From assembly GCF_009184425.1 (NCBI RefSeq), contig NZ_WELG01000001.1, forward strand, positions 1,053,870 to 1,117,869: 64,000 nt of DNA, given 5' to 3'. Position numbers and translations under genes: made by a program. Positions within the stretch are counted from its first letter, which is position 1. Each line of letters opens with the position of its first letter. Shown here piece by piece: positions 17,925 through 26,718 of this stretch. The notes below the pieces were generated by a model. The model was not told the origin of the DNA. It saw only the letters and a program-made list of their open reading frames with translations, and did no database searches. Origin of the DNA: Flagellimonas olearia (GTDB lineage: Bacteria; Bacteroidota; Bacteroidia; Flavobacteriales; Flavobacteriaceae).

Positions 17925-18383
17925 ATGAAAAAACTACAATACCATATAGACATCAAGGCATCCGCTGAGCGGGTTTACAACACCATGCTCGGTATAGGTG
18001 ACATTGGGACCTACGAACAATGGACGGCAGAATTCAATCCAACCTCCTCCTATGAGGGAAGCTGGGAAAAAGGGTCTAAAATCCATTTTGTGGGAACCGA
18101 TGAAAATGGAAAAAAGGGTGGAATGGTATCCGAAATTGCAGACAACATCCCTTTCCAATTTGTTTCCATTCGCCATAATGGAATCTTGGATGGTGAAAAT
18201 GAGATTACGGAAGGCCCAGAAGTTGAAAAATGGGCAGGTGGACTTGAAAACTATTCATTCCATGAGAACAACGGAGTGACCACGGTAACCGTGGAAAGCG
18301 ATGTGACCGAGGACTACCTGGATTATTTTGATACCACCTGGCCCAAGGCTCTGAACAAACTCAAAGAACTTTCGGAAGAATAG
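17925..18383 (+). CDS. SRPBCC (START-like) domain protein
   Basis: 152 residues made of one SRPBCC fold: N-terminal strand QYHIDIKASAERVYNTML, central GSWEKGSKIHFVG and IPFQFVSIRHNG, and C-terminal helix LDYFDTTWPKALNKLKELS. The group binds hydrophobic ligands and is close to AHSA1/polyketide cyclase-like proteins. No signal peptide. Function unknown. Confidence 0.88.
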   Translation: MKKLQYHIDIKASAERVYNTMLGIGDIGTYEQWTAEFNPTSSYEGSWEKGSKIHFVGTDENGKKGGMVSEIADNIPFQFVSIRHNGILDGENEITEGPEVEKWAGGLENYSFHENNGVTTVTVESDVTEDYLDYFDTTWPKALNKLKELSEE

Positions 18384-18449
18384 AACAGTTTTTACATAAC
18401 CAATAACCGGCCTCCTAAGCATAAGAAAAATGAACACAATCCATACCTT

Positions 18450-19979
18450 ATGAGATTACGCCTTCTACAAATTCTGATACTGTTCCAAATCAATCTCATG
18501 GTTTCTCAAACCTCTCTTGGGGAAATCAACCTTGAAAACGGAAAGTACACCGTGGGGTTTCGCCACTACCCTACTCTAGATAGCTCAAGAACCTACAGCA
18601 GGGCCATGGACTATACCCACAAAAAGGTAGCCCGACCCATTTCCATAAGTCTTTGGTATCCTGCAGAACAAATTGGAAAAGGTATGGAGCCCTTGCAGGT
18701 CCTGGATTACCTTGAAATATTAAAAGAGGAAGAGGAATGGGAGCATTTGCCCAACGAACAGATTTTAAATTGGTTTTATTATCCCAACACCCCTGCCAAC
18801 CAAAAACACCTCAAGGAAAATACAACAGCTTATTCCAAAGCGGATTTCAGAAAAGAAAAATTTCCTGTAGTGGTCTATGCACCCAGTTTCATGGCGTCCT
18901 CCATAGAAAACTTTGCACTTTGCGAATATTTGGCAAGCCATGGGTATGTGGTGGTATCCAGCCTAAGTCGTGGTACGGAGACCCGTTGGTTCAGTAACAA
19001 CAATGCCAAGGAGATTGAGACCCAGGCCAGGGATATGGAGTTTTTGATAAAAGAAGTTGGGAAACTCCCTATGGTAGGTTATGACCAGATTGCCCTAATG
19101 GGCTTCAGCTTTGGTGGCCTGTCAAATATCATCGTGCAAAATAGAAATGATATGGTAAAAGCCATAGTCAGTCTGGATGGCACCGAAAGATATCAATATG
19201 GGCTATTGGAGCAATCTCCCTTTTTTGATGCGGCCAAAATAGATGTCCCCTACCTCCATATGGCACAAAAAGACATTCCCGACATCGTCTTGAAAGAGGA
19301 CAAAATCGATGCCGAACTCAACACAAAATTCCCCTTGTATGACAGCATAACCCAAGCTACCACATATCGGCTGAAGTTCCACGACCTTACGCACAGTTAT
19401 TTCAGCACCCTTGGGATTCTCTTTGCCGATAGGGACAATAGACAAGATAAAAGTGATTCCAAAATCATGGAGTCCTACAAATGGGTAGTGGCCTATGCAT
19501 TACATTTTTTGGATGCCGCACTAAAGAAGGACAGCAATGCCATGCAGTTTATGGACAATGAACCGTCTGGCAATGGCGTAACCCAAGATTTAATCTCCCA
19601 AACCACCAAGCGACCAGAAAAAAGAGCCTACACCTTTCAGGATTTTAACGACTTGGCCTCAGTCCAGGACTATAAAGATCTATCCCAACTGTATAACTCC
19701 ATACTAAAAGCTCATCCGGACTTTACCATCCCGGAAGGCAATTTGAACACGCTCGGACTGCAATTGGTCTTCAACCCAAAAACATCTTCGCAAGGGATAG
19801 AGGTGTTTTTGTTGGCCACACGACTTTTCCCAAATTCTGCCAATCTCCATGACAGTCTGGCGGAGGGCTATTTATTCTTGGGCAACACGGAAAAAGCCAT
19901 TGAAAGTTTTGAAAAATCCTTGGCATTGAACCCTCAAAGCCAAAATGCCATATATAGATTGGAGCAACTAAAAAAGTAA
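18450..19979 (+). CDS. Secreted alpha/beta hydrolase with C-terminal TPR
   Basis: 509 residues with a signal peptide (LLQILILFQINLMVSQ). The hydrolase domain resembles platelet-activating-factor acetylhydrolase/dienelactone hydrolases: ARPISISLWYPAEQ, FPVVVYAPSFMASS, the nucleophile elbow GFSFGG (Ser near residue 217) and HDLTHSYF near residue 314 with a candidate His. The last 50 residues form a TPR (NLHDSLAEGYLFLGNTEKAIE). The sulfatase gene begins 4 nt after the stop, so the two form an operon, perhaps releasing esters and sulfates from the same polymer or glycan. Confidence 0.85.
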   Translation: MRLRLLQILILFQINLMVSQTSLGEINLENGKYTVGFRHYPTLDSSRTYSRAMDYTHKKVARPISISLWYPAEQIGKGMEPLQVLDYLEILKEEEEWEHLPNEQILNWFYYPNTPANQKHLKENTTAYSKADFRKEKFPVVVYAPSFMASSIENFALCEYLASHGYVVVSSLSRGTETRWFSNNNAKEIETQARDMEFLIKEVGKLPMVGYDQIALMGFSFGGLSNIIVQNRNDMVKAIVSLDGTERYQYGLLEQSPFFDAAKIDVPYLHMAQKDIPDIVLKEDKIDAELNTKFPLYDSITQATTYRLKFHDLTHSYFSTLGILFADRDNRQDKSDSKIMESYKWVVAYALHFLDAALKKDSNAMQFMDNEPSGNGVTQDLISQTTKRPEKRAYTFQDFNDLASVQDYKDLSQLYNSILKAHPDFTIPEGNLNTLGLQLVFNPKTSSQGIEVFLLATRLFPNSANLHDSLAEGYLFLGNTEKAIESFEKSLALNPQSQNAIYRLEQLKK

Positions 19980-19983
19980 CACT

Positions 19984-21735
19984 TTGAAAAAACCAACATT
20001 TCCATTCGTAGCACTCCTTTTTTGCATGGCCCATTTGGCCTTTGCCCAAACCCCAAAACAACCGAATGTGATCATCATAATAACGGATGACCAAGGGTAT
20101 GGCGATTTGGGGAGTACCGGCAACCCGCATGTACAAACACCAGTCTTGGACAAATTCGCCCAAGAGAGTGTCCGTTTCAATAATTTTTATGTATCCCCCG
20201 TCTGTGCGCCAACACGTTCCAGTGTCATGACAGGCAGATACAGTTTGCGTACTGGCATCAGGGACACTTACAATGGTGGGGCCACCATGGCCCAAAACGA
20301 GGTGACAATTGCTGAAATGCTCAAGCAGGCCAACTACCGTACGGGTATTTTTGGTAAATGGCATTTAGGCGACAATTATCCGTTCAGGCCCAACGATCAA
20401 GGTTTTGACGAATCGGTCATCCATCTGGCCGGAGGCATGGGACAAGTGGGAGATGTTACCAACTACTTTAAGGGAGACCGAAGCTATTTTGATCCCGTAC
20501 TTTGGCATAACGGAGTGCAGGAAGCCTATACAGGGTATTGCTCAGACATCTTTGCCGAACAGGCCATGGATTTCATCCAAGAAAATAGGGAGCGCCCCTT
20601 CTTTTGCTACTTATCTTTTAACGCGCCCCATACCCCACTGCAGGTACCCGACAAATATTATGAAATGTATAAGGACATAGACCCTGCTTCGGGATTTGAC
20701 CATGATGGCAGACCGTTTCCCCATATGTCTGAAAAAGATAAGGAAGATGCCAGAAAGGTGTATGGCATGGTTACCAATATCGATGAGAATGTGGGCAAAT
20801 TGTTGGATACCCTGGACAAGCTAAATATTGCGGACAATACCATCATCATCTTTATGACGGACAATGGTCCTCAACAATCCAGATATATTGCGGGTATGCG
20901 TGGAAAGAAAGGTAGTGTCTACAGAGGAGGTGTCAGGGTTCCCTTTTTTATAAAAAACCCTGCATTTAAAGCTGATAAAGAGGTGGAAATACCAGCAGCA
21001 CACATAGACCTATTGCCCACCATAGCAGAGCTGTGCCATGTGGACCTGCCGAAATCCAAAACTGTGGATGGGCGTAGTCTGGTTCCCTTGATCAATTCTT
21101 CAAACCCTACATGGCCGGAAAGGTATTTATTCTTCTACTGGACCCGTCGTTATCCCGAACTATACAACAACATTGCCTTACAGAAAGGAGATTATAAGTT
21201 GGTGGGGCACACCTCCTATGATTCCCCTATTACCGAATTTGAATTGTTCGACATAAAAGAAGACCCCTACGAACAATCCAATATCATTGCAACAAACACA
21301 GAGCTTGCTGAAACTTTCAAAAAGGATCTGGACGCTTTGTACTATGAACTGATTTCCTCAGAGAACCTTATGCACCCTCCCCGCATTGAAATAGGAAATG
21401 CCAACGAGAACCCCACCATATTGAACAGAAATGATGCCGATGGGGAACGGGGCATTTGGAATCAGGAGGAAATCTATGGAAAATGGAACGTAAAGGTCAA
21501 CGCAGGGGTGTACCATATAAAGCTGAAGTTCATCAAACCTGTAGCAACCGGAGGAAACTTATTGTTTGAAGCAGGAAGTGTGGTCACTAGAAAAAAAGTG
21601 CAAAGCCCCATTACGGATAGTATTGAAATGAACAATGTCTATCTCCCAGACATGGAATGTGAAATACTGCCCTATTATCTTGTGGACAAAAAAAAGATAT
21701 TTCCGTTCTGGGTCCAAATGGAGAAAATTAATTAA
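19984..21735 (+). CDS. Secreted S1-family sulfatase
   Basis: 583 residues. Translation must start at TTG (19984), because only that start gives the signal peptide KKPTFPFVALLFCMAHLAFAQ; no in-frame ATG precedes the signal. The formylglycine motif is C74-A-P-T-R (VCAPTRSSVMTGRY), and metal ligands include the DD pair in ITDDQGYGD. HLGDNYPFRPNDQGFD and FFCYLSFNAPHTPLQ are typical of arylsulfatase A-like enzymes of marine Bacteroidota, which desulfate algal polysaccharides. The Cys type needs a formylglycine-generating or anaerobic maturase encoded elsewhere. Confidence 0.93.
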   Translation: MKKPTFPFVALLFCMAHLAFAQTPKQPNVIIIITDDQGYGDLGSTGNPHVQTPVLDKFAQESVRFNNFYVSPVCAPTRSSVMTGRYSLRTGIRDTYNGGATMAQNEVTIAEMLKQANYRTGIFGKWHLGDNYPFRPNDQGFDESVIHLAGGMGQVGDVTNYFKGDRSYFDPVLWHNGVQEAYTGYCSDIFAEQAMDFIQENRERPFFCYLSFNAPHTPLQVPDKYYEMYKDIDPASGFDHDGRPFPHMSEKDKEDARKVYGMVTNIDENVGKLLDTLDKLNIADNTIIIFMTDNGPQQSRYIAGMRGKKGSVYRGGVRVPFFIKNPAFKADKEVEIPAAHIDLLPTIAELCHVDLPKSKTVDGRSLVPLINSSNPTWPERYLFFYWTRRYPELYNNIALQKGDYKLVGHTSYDSPITEFELFDIKEDPYEQSNIIATNTELAETFKKDLDALYYELISSENLMHPPRIEIGNANENPTILNRNDADGERGIWNQEEIYGKWNVKVNAGVYHIKLKFIKPVATGGNLLFEAGSVVTRKKVQSPITDSIEMNNVYLPDMECEILPYYLVDKKKIFPFWVQMEKIN

Positions 21736-21808
21736 AAGTTCAGGTTTGCTAAGATTGGAAAACTCAGCGAACAGATGCGTATCTTTACTGCTTGTTATGC
21801 CCTAGCCC

Positions 21809-22378
21809 ATGAGCGAACAGATCCTGACAGAACACATCAGCAGCTACGTCAACTTTTCAAAAGAGGAATTATCGGAAATCGCACGTTTTTTTAATATTCA
21901 ATCCTATCGCAAAAAAGAGAAATTGCTCCACGCAGAAAAACGCTGTGACACGATATTTTTTGTGGCAAAGGGATGTTTGCAACTTTACTTCATCGATGAT
22001 TTGGGCAACCCTAAAACCACCCAGTTTGCCATGGAGACCTGGTGGCTGACCGATTTTCTGGCCTTTCAAAACCAAAGACCCTCCAATTTCTATGTGGAAA
22101 CTTTGGAGAAATCAACGGTTTTATCCATTTCCTTTTCAAAATACCAGGAGCTGCTGGAAAAGTTCCCAAAAATGGAGAAATATTATAGGGCCATTCTGGA
22201 AACGGCCTACGGTGCGGCCCTTATGCGCATCAAGTACATCCACAGTCTTTCCAAGGAAGAGATGTTCTTCAGTTTCCGAAATAGTTTCCCTGAATTTGTA
22301 CAACGTGTGCCCCAATATGTGTTGGCCAGTTTTCTTGGCCTAACCCCAGAATACCTGAGTGAAATCAAAAAAAAGTGA
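21809..22378 (+). CDS. Crp/Fnr-type cyclic-nucleotide-binding regulator
   Basis: 189 residues. The cNMP-binding barrel spans about 15-125 (FNIQSYRKKEKLLHAEKRCDTIFFVAKGCLQLYF). The C-terminal part, FVQRVPQYVLASFLGLTPEYLSEIKKK, is the short helix-turn-helix usual in Bacteroidota members. The conserved cAMP-contact Arg-Ser pair of Crp is absent, so the ligand is probably different or missing. It may control the NADH dehydrogenase/DJ-1 genes that follow. Confidence 0.9.
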   Translation: MSEQILTEHISSYVNFSKEELSEIARFFNIQSYRKKEKLLHAEKRCDTIFFVAKGCLQLYFIDDLGNPKTTQFAMETWWLTDFLAFQNQRPSNFYVETLEKSTVLSISFSKYQELLEKFPKMEKYYRAILETAYGAALMRIKYIHSLSKEEMFFSFRNSFPEFVQRVPQYVLASFLGLTPEYLSEIKKK

Positions 22379-22457
22379 TTTTCTTAAACCAGCTTAATTT
22401 TTATTGAATTTCGTTTGACCACCTTTGTATCACGCAAATACGGGAAAAAGTCAGAAC

Positions 22458-23732
22458 ATGGCGGACGCTAAAAAAATTGTTGTGGTAGGTGGAGGTTTTG
22501 CAGGTCTGGAACTTGTAAAACAATTGGGAAATTCGGATGCTTACCATATCACTTTGGTGGACAGTAACAATTACAATTTTTTCCCGCCCTTGATCTACCA
22601 AGTATCAACAGGCTTTATGGAACCATCGGCTATAAGCTATCCGTTTCGAAAGATCTTGAGGAAATTGAAGAATGTACGTTTTAGACTTGGTTCCCTTGAG
22701 AAGGTTGTACCCGAAGAAAACAAAATACTGTTAAGCAACGGGGAACTGGAATATGATATTCTGGTGATGGCCACGGGCACGGAAAGTAACTTTTTTGGAA
22801 ATGGGAACATTGAAAAGCATAGCCTGCCCATGAAGACCATCAGTGATGCCCTTTCCCTGAGAAATGTTATCCTGACCCGTTTGGACCGTGCTACCCGAAT
22901 CGATGACGTAGAGGAACGAAAAAAGTACCTGACCTTTGTCATTGCCGGCGCAGGACCTACGGGGGTTGAACTTTCGGGCATACTGGCCGAAATGAAGACC
23001 ACCATCATCATCAAGGATTATCCGGAACTGCAGAAGAAAGACCTTGGACAGATTCATCTCATCGATGGTCAAGATTCCGTTTTGGCCGCTATGTCCAAAA
23101 GTGCCCAGACCTATACCGCCAAAAAACTGTCCGAATTGGGCGTTAACCTGACCATGAACACACTGGTCAAGGATTTTGATGGGGAAACCGTACAATTGTC
23201 CAACGGTACAGAGATTCCCTCCAAAAACCTGATTTGGGCCGCAGGGGTATCCGCCAAAACCTTTCAAGGCTTTCCAAAAGACAGTTTTGGGGCCGGTAAA
23301 CGGTTAAGAACAAACTCCTTCAACCAAGTCCAGTTGTGTGAGAACATCTATGCCTTGGGAGATTGTGCCTTGGTCGTTGGGGATGAGAATTATCCCAAGG
23401 GACACCCACAATTGGCGCAACCGGCATTACAACAAGCAAAAAACTTGGCCGATAACTTAAAAAGGAAAGACCAAAACTGGAAACCGTTCCGCTATACCGA
23501 TAAAGGTTCCCTGGCCATTATTGGTAGAAACAAGGCCGTGTTGGATTTCCCTGGACAGAAACAGTCTTTAAAAGGCTTTAGCGCCTGGCTTATATGGATC
23601 TTTGTGCACATCATGGGCCTCGTGAACTTTAAAAACAAGGTTAGAACGCTGTACAACTGGCTCGGATATTACATCTACAAGGACCAATATTTTAGAATGA
23701 TCATTAAACCCACAGAAAGAAATAACACATAA
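22458..23732 (+). CDS. Type II NADH:quinone oxidoreductase-like flavoprotein
   Basis: 424 residues from ATG at 22458 (a frame-open TTG at 22425 lies inside a promoter-like ACCTTTG stretch and is less likely). The FAD dinucleotide motif KIVVVGGGFAGLELVKQL, the NAD motif FVIAGAGPTGVELSGILAEM and the second FAD contact NIYALGDCALV are all present. The C-terminal segment LKGFSAWLIWIFVHIMGLVNFKNK gives the amphipathic membrane anchor of NDH-2. It should pass electrons from NADH to menaquinone without pumping protons. The DJ-1-like lipoprotein gene starts 1 nt after the stop. Confidence 0.92.
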   Translation: MADAKKIVVVGGGFAGLELVKQLGNSDAYHITLVDSNNYNFFPPLIYQVSTGFMEPSAISYPFRKILRKLKNVRFRLGSLEKVVPEENKILLSNGELEYDILVMATGTESNFFGNGNIEKHSLPMKTISDALSLRNVILTRLDRATRIDDVEERKKYLTFVIAGAGPTGVELSGILAEMKTTIIIKDYPELQKKDLGQIHLIDGQDSVLAAMSKSAQTYTAKKLSELGVNLTMNTLVKDFDGETVQLSNGTEIPSKNLIWAAGVSAKTFQGFPKDSFGAGKRLRTNSFNQVQLCENIYALGDCALVVGDENYPKGHPQLAQPALQQAKNLADNLKRKDQNWKPFRYTDKGSLAIIGRNKAVLDFPGQKQSLKGFSAWLIWIFVHIMGLVNFKNKVRTLYNWLGYYIYKDQYFRMIIKPTERNNT

Positions 23733-23733
23733 C

Positions 23734-24489
23734 ATGAAACATTTAGGACTACTTGCCCCCCTATTCTTTGCCGCAATTCTTTTGAGCTGCAATACCGAAA
23801 AATCAAAATCCAGCCCTAAGACTGAACAAACTGATTATGTGAAGGTACCCTCGGATACGCTCACCAAACACTTAAAACCCTTCAATCTTGAATTGCCCAC
23901 CATAGGACTTCTCATGTTCAATGGCGTTTTGCAGGGAGAGGTCATTGCCACATCGGATGTTTTTGGAAAACCAAACCAAGATATGGAGCAGCTCTTTAAC
24001 GTGGTCACCATAGCGGAAACTGAAAGACCCATAACCACTGAAGAAGGCATGCATTTTGTCCCCGATTATACTTTTGAAAACTGCCCCAAGCTTACTGCGC
24101 TTTTCGTTCCCAGCGGTTACGATATGTATGCCCAGGTACGCAACAAAAAAATGATAGAATTCATCCAAAGGAAAAACGAGGAAACCCAATACATTGTCAG
24201 CAATTGTGCGGGAGCCCAACTTATTGGGGAATCCGGGATTGCAGACGGACATAAAATCGTTACCTATATTGGTGGTGGAAAGGAATTACAGGAGAACTAT
24301 CCAAATTTAAAGGTACAAGACGATAGTGAAGTTACTTTTGTGGAGGATGGAAAGTTCAGTTCCTCCAACGGAAACCTGACCAGTTATATTTCCGCATTGA
24401 ATTTGGTCGAAAAAATGACCAGTCCCGAGCACAGACAGTTTGTGGAAGATTATCTATACATAGACCGACTTAAAAATTGGGGAGAATAG
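23734..24489 (+). CDS. DJ-1/PfpI-family lipoprotein
   Basis: 251 residues. The lipobox is AAILLSC (Cys near residue 19). The class I glutamine amidotransferase-like fold follows: PTIGLLMFNGVLQGEVIA (about 55-75), then the nucleophile elbow IVSNCAGAQLIGESG with its conserved Cys and a nearby His in DGHKIVTYIGGG. Exported DJ-1-like proteins have no established role; some relatives are chaperones or glyoxalases. Translation is probably coupled to the NDH-2-like gene. Confidence 0.88.
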   Translation: MKHLGLLAPLFFAAILLSCNTEKSKSSPKTEQTDYVKVPSDTLTKHLKPFNLELPTIGLLMFNGVLQGEVIATSDVFGKPNQDMEQLFNVVTIAETERPITTEEGMHFVPDYTFENCPKLTALFVPSGYDMYAQVRNKKMIEFIQRKNEETQYIVSNCAGAQLIGESGIADGHKIVTYIGGGKELQENYPNLKVQDDSEVTFVEDGKFSSSNGNLTSYISALNLVEKMTSPEHRQFVEDYLYIDRLKNWGE

Positions 24490-24522
24490 ATCTCCCCCCA
24501 CTCCCTCTAGTACTACCAAAAC

Positions 24523-24735
24523 CATTCGTGAAAATTGGTGTAATTCGAGTCGGAAAGCCAAAACATAGATTTCTCACATTCCCTTCGGCAAGTTCGAAAT
24601 GACCATAAGGTCCACAATGTCATTTCGACAAAGTCCCGATAACTGTCGGGACGACGAGAAATCCCACTGATGTCTCGACTGCGCTCGACATGACAAGCAC
24701 ATTGCAATTCGTAAACATTGGTGCCATTCGTGTCA
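24523..24735. repeat. Repeat cluster C (two palindromic-repeat parts and a CATTCGTG-type unit)
   Basis: This fills the 329-base gap 24490-24818, which has no gene. Parts: a CATTCGTGAAAATTGGTG-like unit at 24523; a half copy GATTTCTC...TCGAAATGAC at 24568-24603; a copy starting GTCATTTCGA at 24619 and running to 24694; and a 30-base unit at 24704-24733 that matches 29748-29777 at about 27 of 30 bases in the same orientation. Confidence 0.8.
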
Positions 24736-24818
24736 AACAATTAATCGCTTGACATTAAAAACAACAGCCGGCATCAGGTAGTTGAACCCCACCTGAGCGG
24801 CCGACTGTCGACACTATA

Positions 24819-26417
24819 TCAATTACAGCTAATGGGAGCCAAGGTGATTTGCAGCAATAGGTTATTGGTCACCTCAAAACACTTCTGACTGCTCAGGTAG
24901 CCATAAGATCTTGGACTGCCCAGTTGTCGCCATATAAAGGCATCCTGGAACTGGAACTCCACCTCAACATCATGAGCACCATCCGGTGGACTCTTAACCG
25001 AACGTTGGCCATTGTTTACGGTATAATATCCTCCAATAACCGTATTGTTGGTCCCTGCGGTTTTGTAGACAAATCGGTACCTGACATCAAAAATGGAATT
25101 GTTGTCCACGTCCACACTGGCATGGTCATACTTAAAGGTTTGGCAACTTTCCACCCTGTAGTCTGTGGTGTAGCCCATTTTGGCAAGTGAATTGTCCTTA
25201 AGGTACCGGATGGTATACGCAATAGGCACCCCGGGATTGTCCCGACTATAAACGGCATTTTCCCCGGTAATCACACTGTTGAGCGACCCAAAACCGGAGT
25301 CGATATCCGCTAAATTGATGGCCTCGGAAGCCGCTTCGGCATTTCCACCGATGGTCACCACCGTAACACTGGAGGTTTTCAATATCTCATCATAGGTAGA
25401 ATTCACGGTCCCTACCCCACTTACACCCCCTGCATATTCCAGTACGGCATCCAGTTCAATGGAGGTATCCGTATTGGTGGTTTCCATACGCACCATAATG
25501 ATACGGCCGTAGGATACCGAACTTACATAAGCAGGCGGGGCATCGGAACCAATGGCGGCATCAACCTGCGCTTGGGTCACCGAAGGATCAAAAACACTGC
25601 CCGGTGAACTTGGGGTATCCATGGTCACCGTATAAAAAACCTGCTTGAACACCACCCCGGCATAGTGCTTTATGGTAGTGCTCTCATAATCGAACTGGGA
25701 AGCCAAGGAGCCTGTGGCCCATTCCAAGTTCAATCCCACATCCATGCTGAATTGTTTGGAGGAATACGATTCCGAAGCTTGATAGGATGAATTGGATGCA
25801 TTCACATAACCATCCTGATAGGCATTGGCGTTCCACCATTCCAAGGCATCATCTATACCGGACTGCACGGACGAATTGGTGGGGTTGTCCACCACAATAT
25901 TACCTTGGGTTCCTATTCCGGGTAAGTCCAAACGAAGCGTCACCGGAGCGCGGTCCAATGCCAAGGGATCAGGGGCACCGTCCAGCATTCCGGCATTGCC
26001 TATGACCAAGGCCCCGGGATAGACCACACCATTGGTGGGCCGCAAAATGGCCACATCGTCATAATTGGATTCCAAGCTATAGTCCATGGTTCTGCACTCG
26101 AACAATTGGCCCAAGGTTGGCCCCGTATTGGCCGTATTGTCCGAATTCAAAGTGCGTTCAGCAGCAGCTCCCCCGGTATCCTGTACATTCAAAAGTTCAT
26201 CGGAGTTGTACGTAAGGCTGGACACGGAAGAGTTGATGTCCTCGAGGTTGTTGTTCTCTTCTCCTCCGTTCTCACCTCCATTCTCGCCCCCGTTTTCCCC
26301 GCCATTTTCTACCGGTGGGTCGGTTCCGCTGTCTTTACTGCACGAAACAGCAATGCATAAAGTCATGGCCCAAATGAACAGGGTCCACACATTTAATTTT
26401 TTTACAATTGTTTTCAT
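24819..26417 (-). CDS. Thiol-activated (cholesterol-dependent) cytolysin-like lipoprotein
   Basis: 532 residues. Lipobox CIAVSC (Cys26) is followed by a flexible GGEN repeat spacer (37-52). From about residue 62 the sequence follows the CDC fold: ILRPTNGVVYPGALVIGN (125-141), RAPVTLRLDLPG (156-167), YAGVVFKQVFYTVTMDTP (252-269), FDPSV (276-280), PPAYVSSVSYGRIIMVRMET (294-313), SSVTVVTIGGNA (349-360) and PIAYTIRYLKDN (398-409). These are the domain 1-3 parts that build the oligomeric beta-barrel pore. Domain 4 (about 428-532) is shorter; where CDCs have the Trp-rich undecapeptide only W496-R497 fits, and no Thr-Leu cholesterol pair is seen. So it is a CDC-like pore former with another receptor. 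Divergent from a TPR-HTH regulator. Confidence 0.9.
   Translation of the reverse strand: MKTIVKKLNVWTLFIWAMTLCIAVSCSKDSGTDPPVENGGENGGENGGENGGEENNNLEDINSSVSSLTYNSDELLNVQDTGGAAAERTLNSDNTANTGPTLGQLFECRTMDYSLESNYDDVAILRPTNGVVYPGALVIGNAGMLDGAPDPLALDRAPVTLRLDLPGIGTQGNIVVDNPTNSSVQSGIDDALEWWNANAYQDGYVNASNSSYQASESYSSKQFSMDVGLNLEWATGSLASQFDYESTTIKHYAGVVFKQVFYTVTMDTPSSPGSVFDPSVTQAQVDAAIGSDAPPAYVSSVSYGRIIMVRMETTNTDTSIELDAVLEYAGGVSGVGTVNSTYDEILKTSSVTVVTIGGNAEAASEAINLADIDSGFGSLNSVITGENAVYSRDNPGVPIAYTIRYLKDNSLAKMGYTTDYRVESCQTFKYDHASVDVDNNSIFDVRYRFVYKTAGTNNTVIGGYYTVNNGQRSVKSPPDGAHDVEVEFQFQDAFIWRQLGSPRSYGYLSSQKCFEVTNNLLLQITLAPISCN
26262..26309 (-). repeat. In-frame GGEN tandem repeat in the cytolysin gene
   Basis: Four 12-base units encode the repeated Gly-Gly-Glu-Asn/Glu spacer just after the lipidated cysteine. 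It sets the distance from membrane to pore-forming domains and can change length by slippage. Confidence 0.85.
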
Positions 26418-26487
26418 AACTACTTGGTTTTATGGGTTCAACGCTCTCGAAATTAGAGGCCAATCCCACCCGTTCCTAGTAATGGAT

Positions 26488-26506
26488 ATGGACAAAGCAT
26501 GGACAA
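26488..26506. promoter_or_regulatory. ATGGACAA direct-repeat pair, cytolysin side
   Basis: ATGGACAA at 26488-26495 and again at 26499-26506, start to start 11 bases. It lies 71-89 bases upstream of the cytolysin start. An identical pair with the same spacing sits at 26634-26652. A single partial copy (ATGGACGG) is at 26534-26541. Confidence 0.55.
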
Positions 26507-26633
26507 CTCCCTTTGATTTAGCCTCAAAACCCCATGGACGGCCTGTTATAGAGCAACAACCAAAACTCAATTTATAACATTGATTATCAATTAGTTAAAA
26601 TAAGATAAAGATGCTATCCCAACAGAGACAACC

Positions 26634-26652
26634 ATGGACAACGTATGGACAA
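26634..26652. promoter_or_regulatory. ATGGACAA direct-repeat pair, regulator side
   Basis: ATGGACAA at 26634-26641 and 26645-26652, again 11 bases apart, 67-85 bases before the regulator ATG at 26719. The matched pairs at like distances from two divergent genes suggest sites for one DNA-binding protein. Confidence 0.55.
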
Positions 26653-26718
26653 GGCCATTATTCCTCTTAAAATCATATTCTATTTATGGTTACCTTGAAA
26701 AACCAAACCATCAACCAC

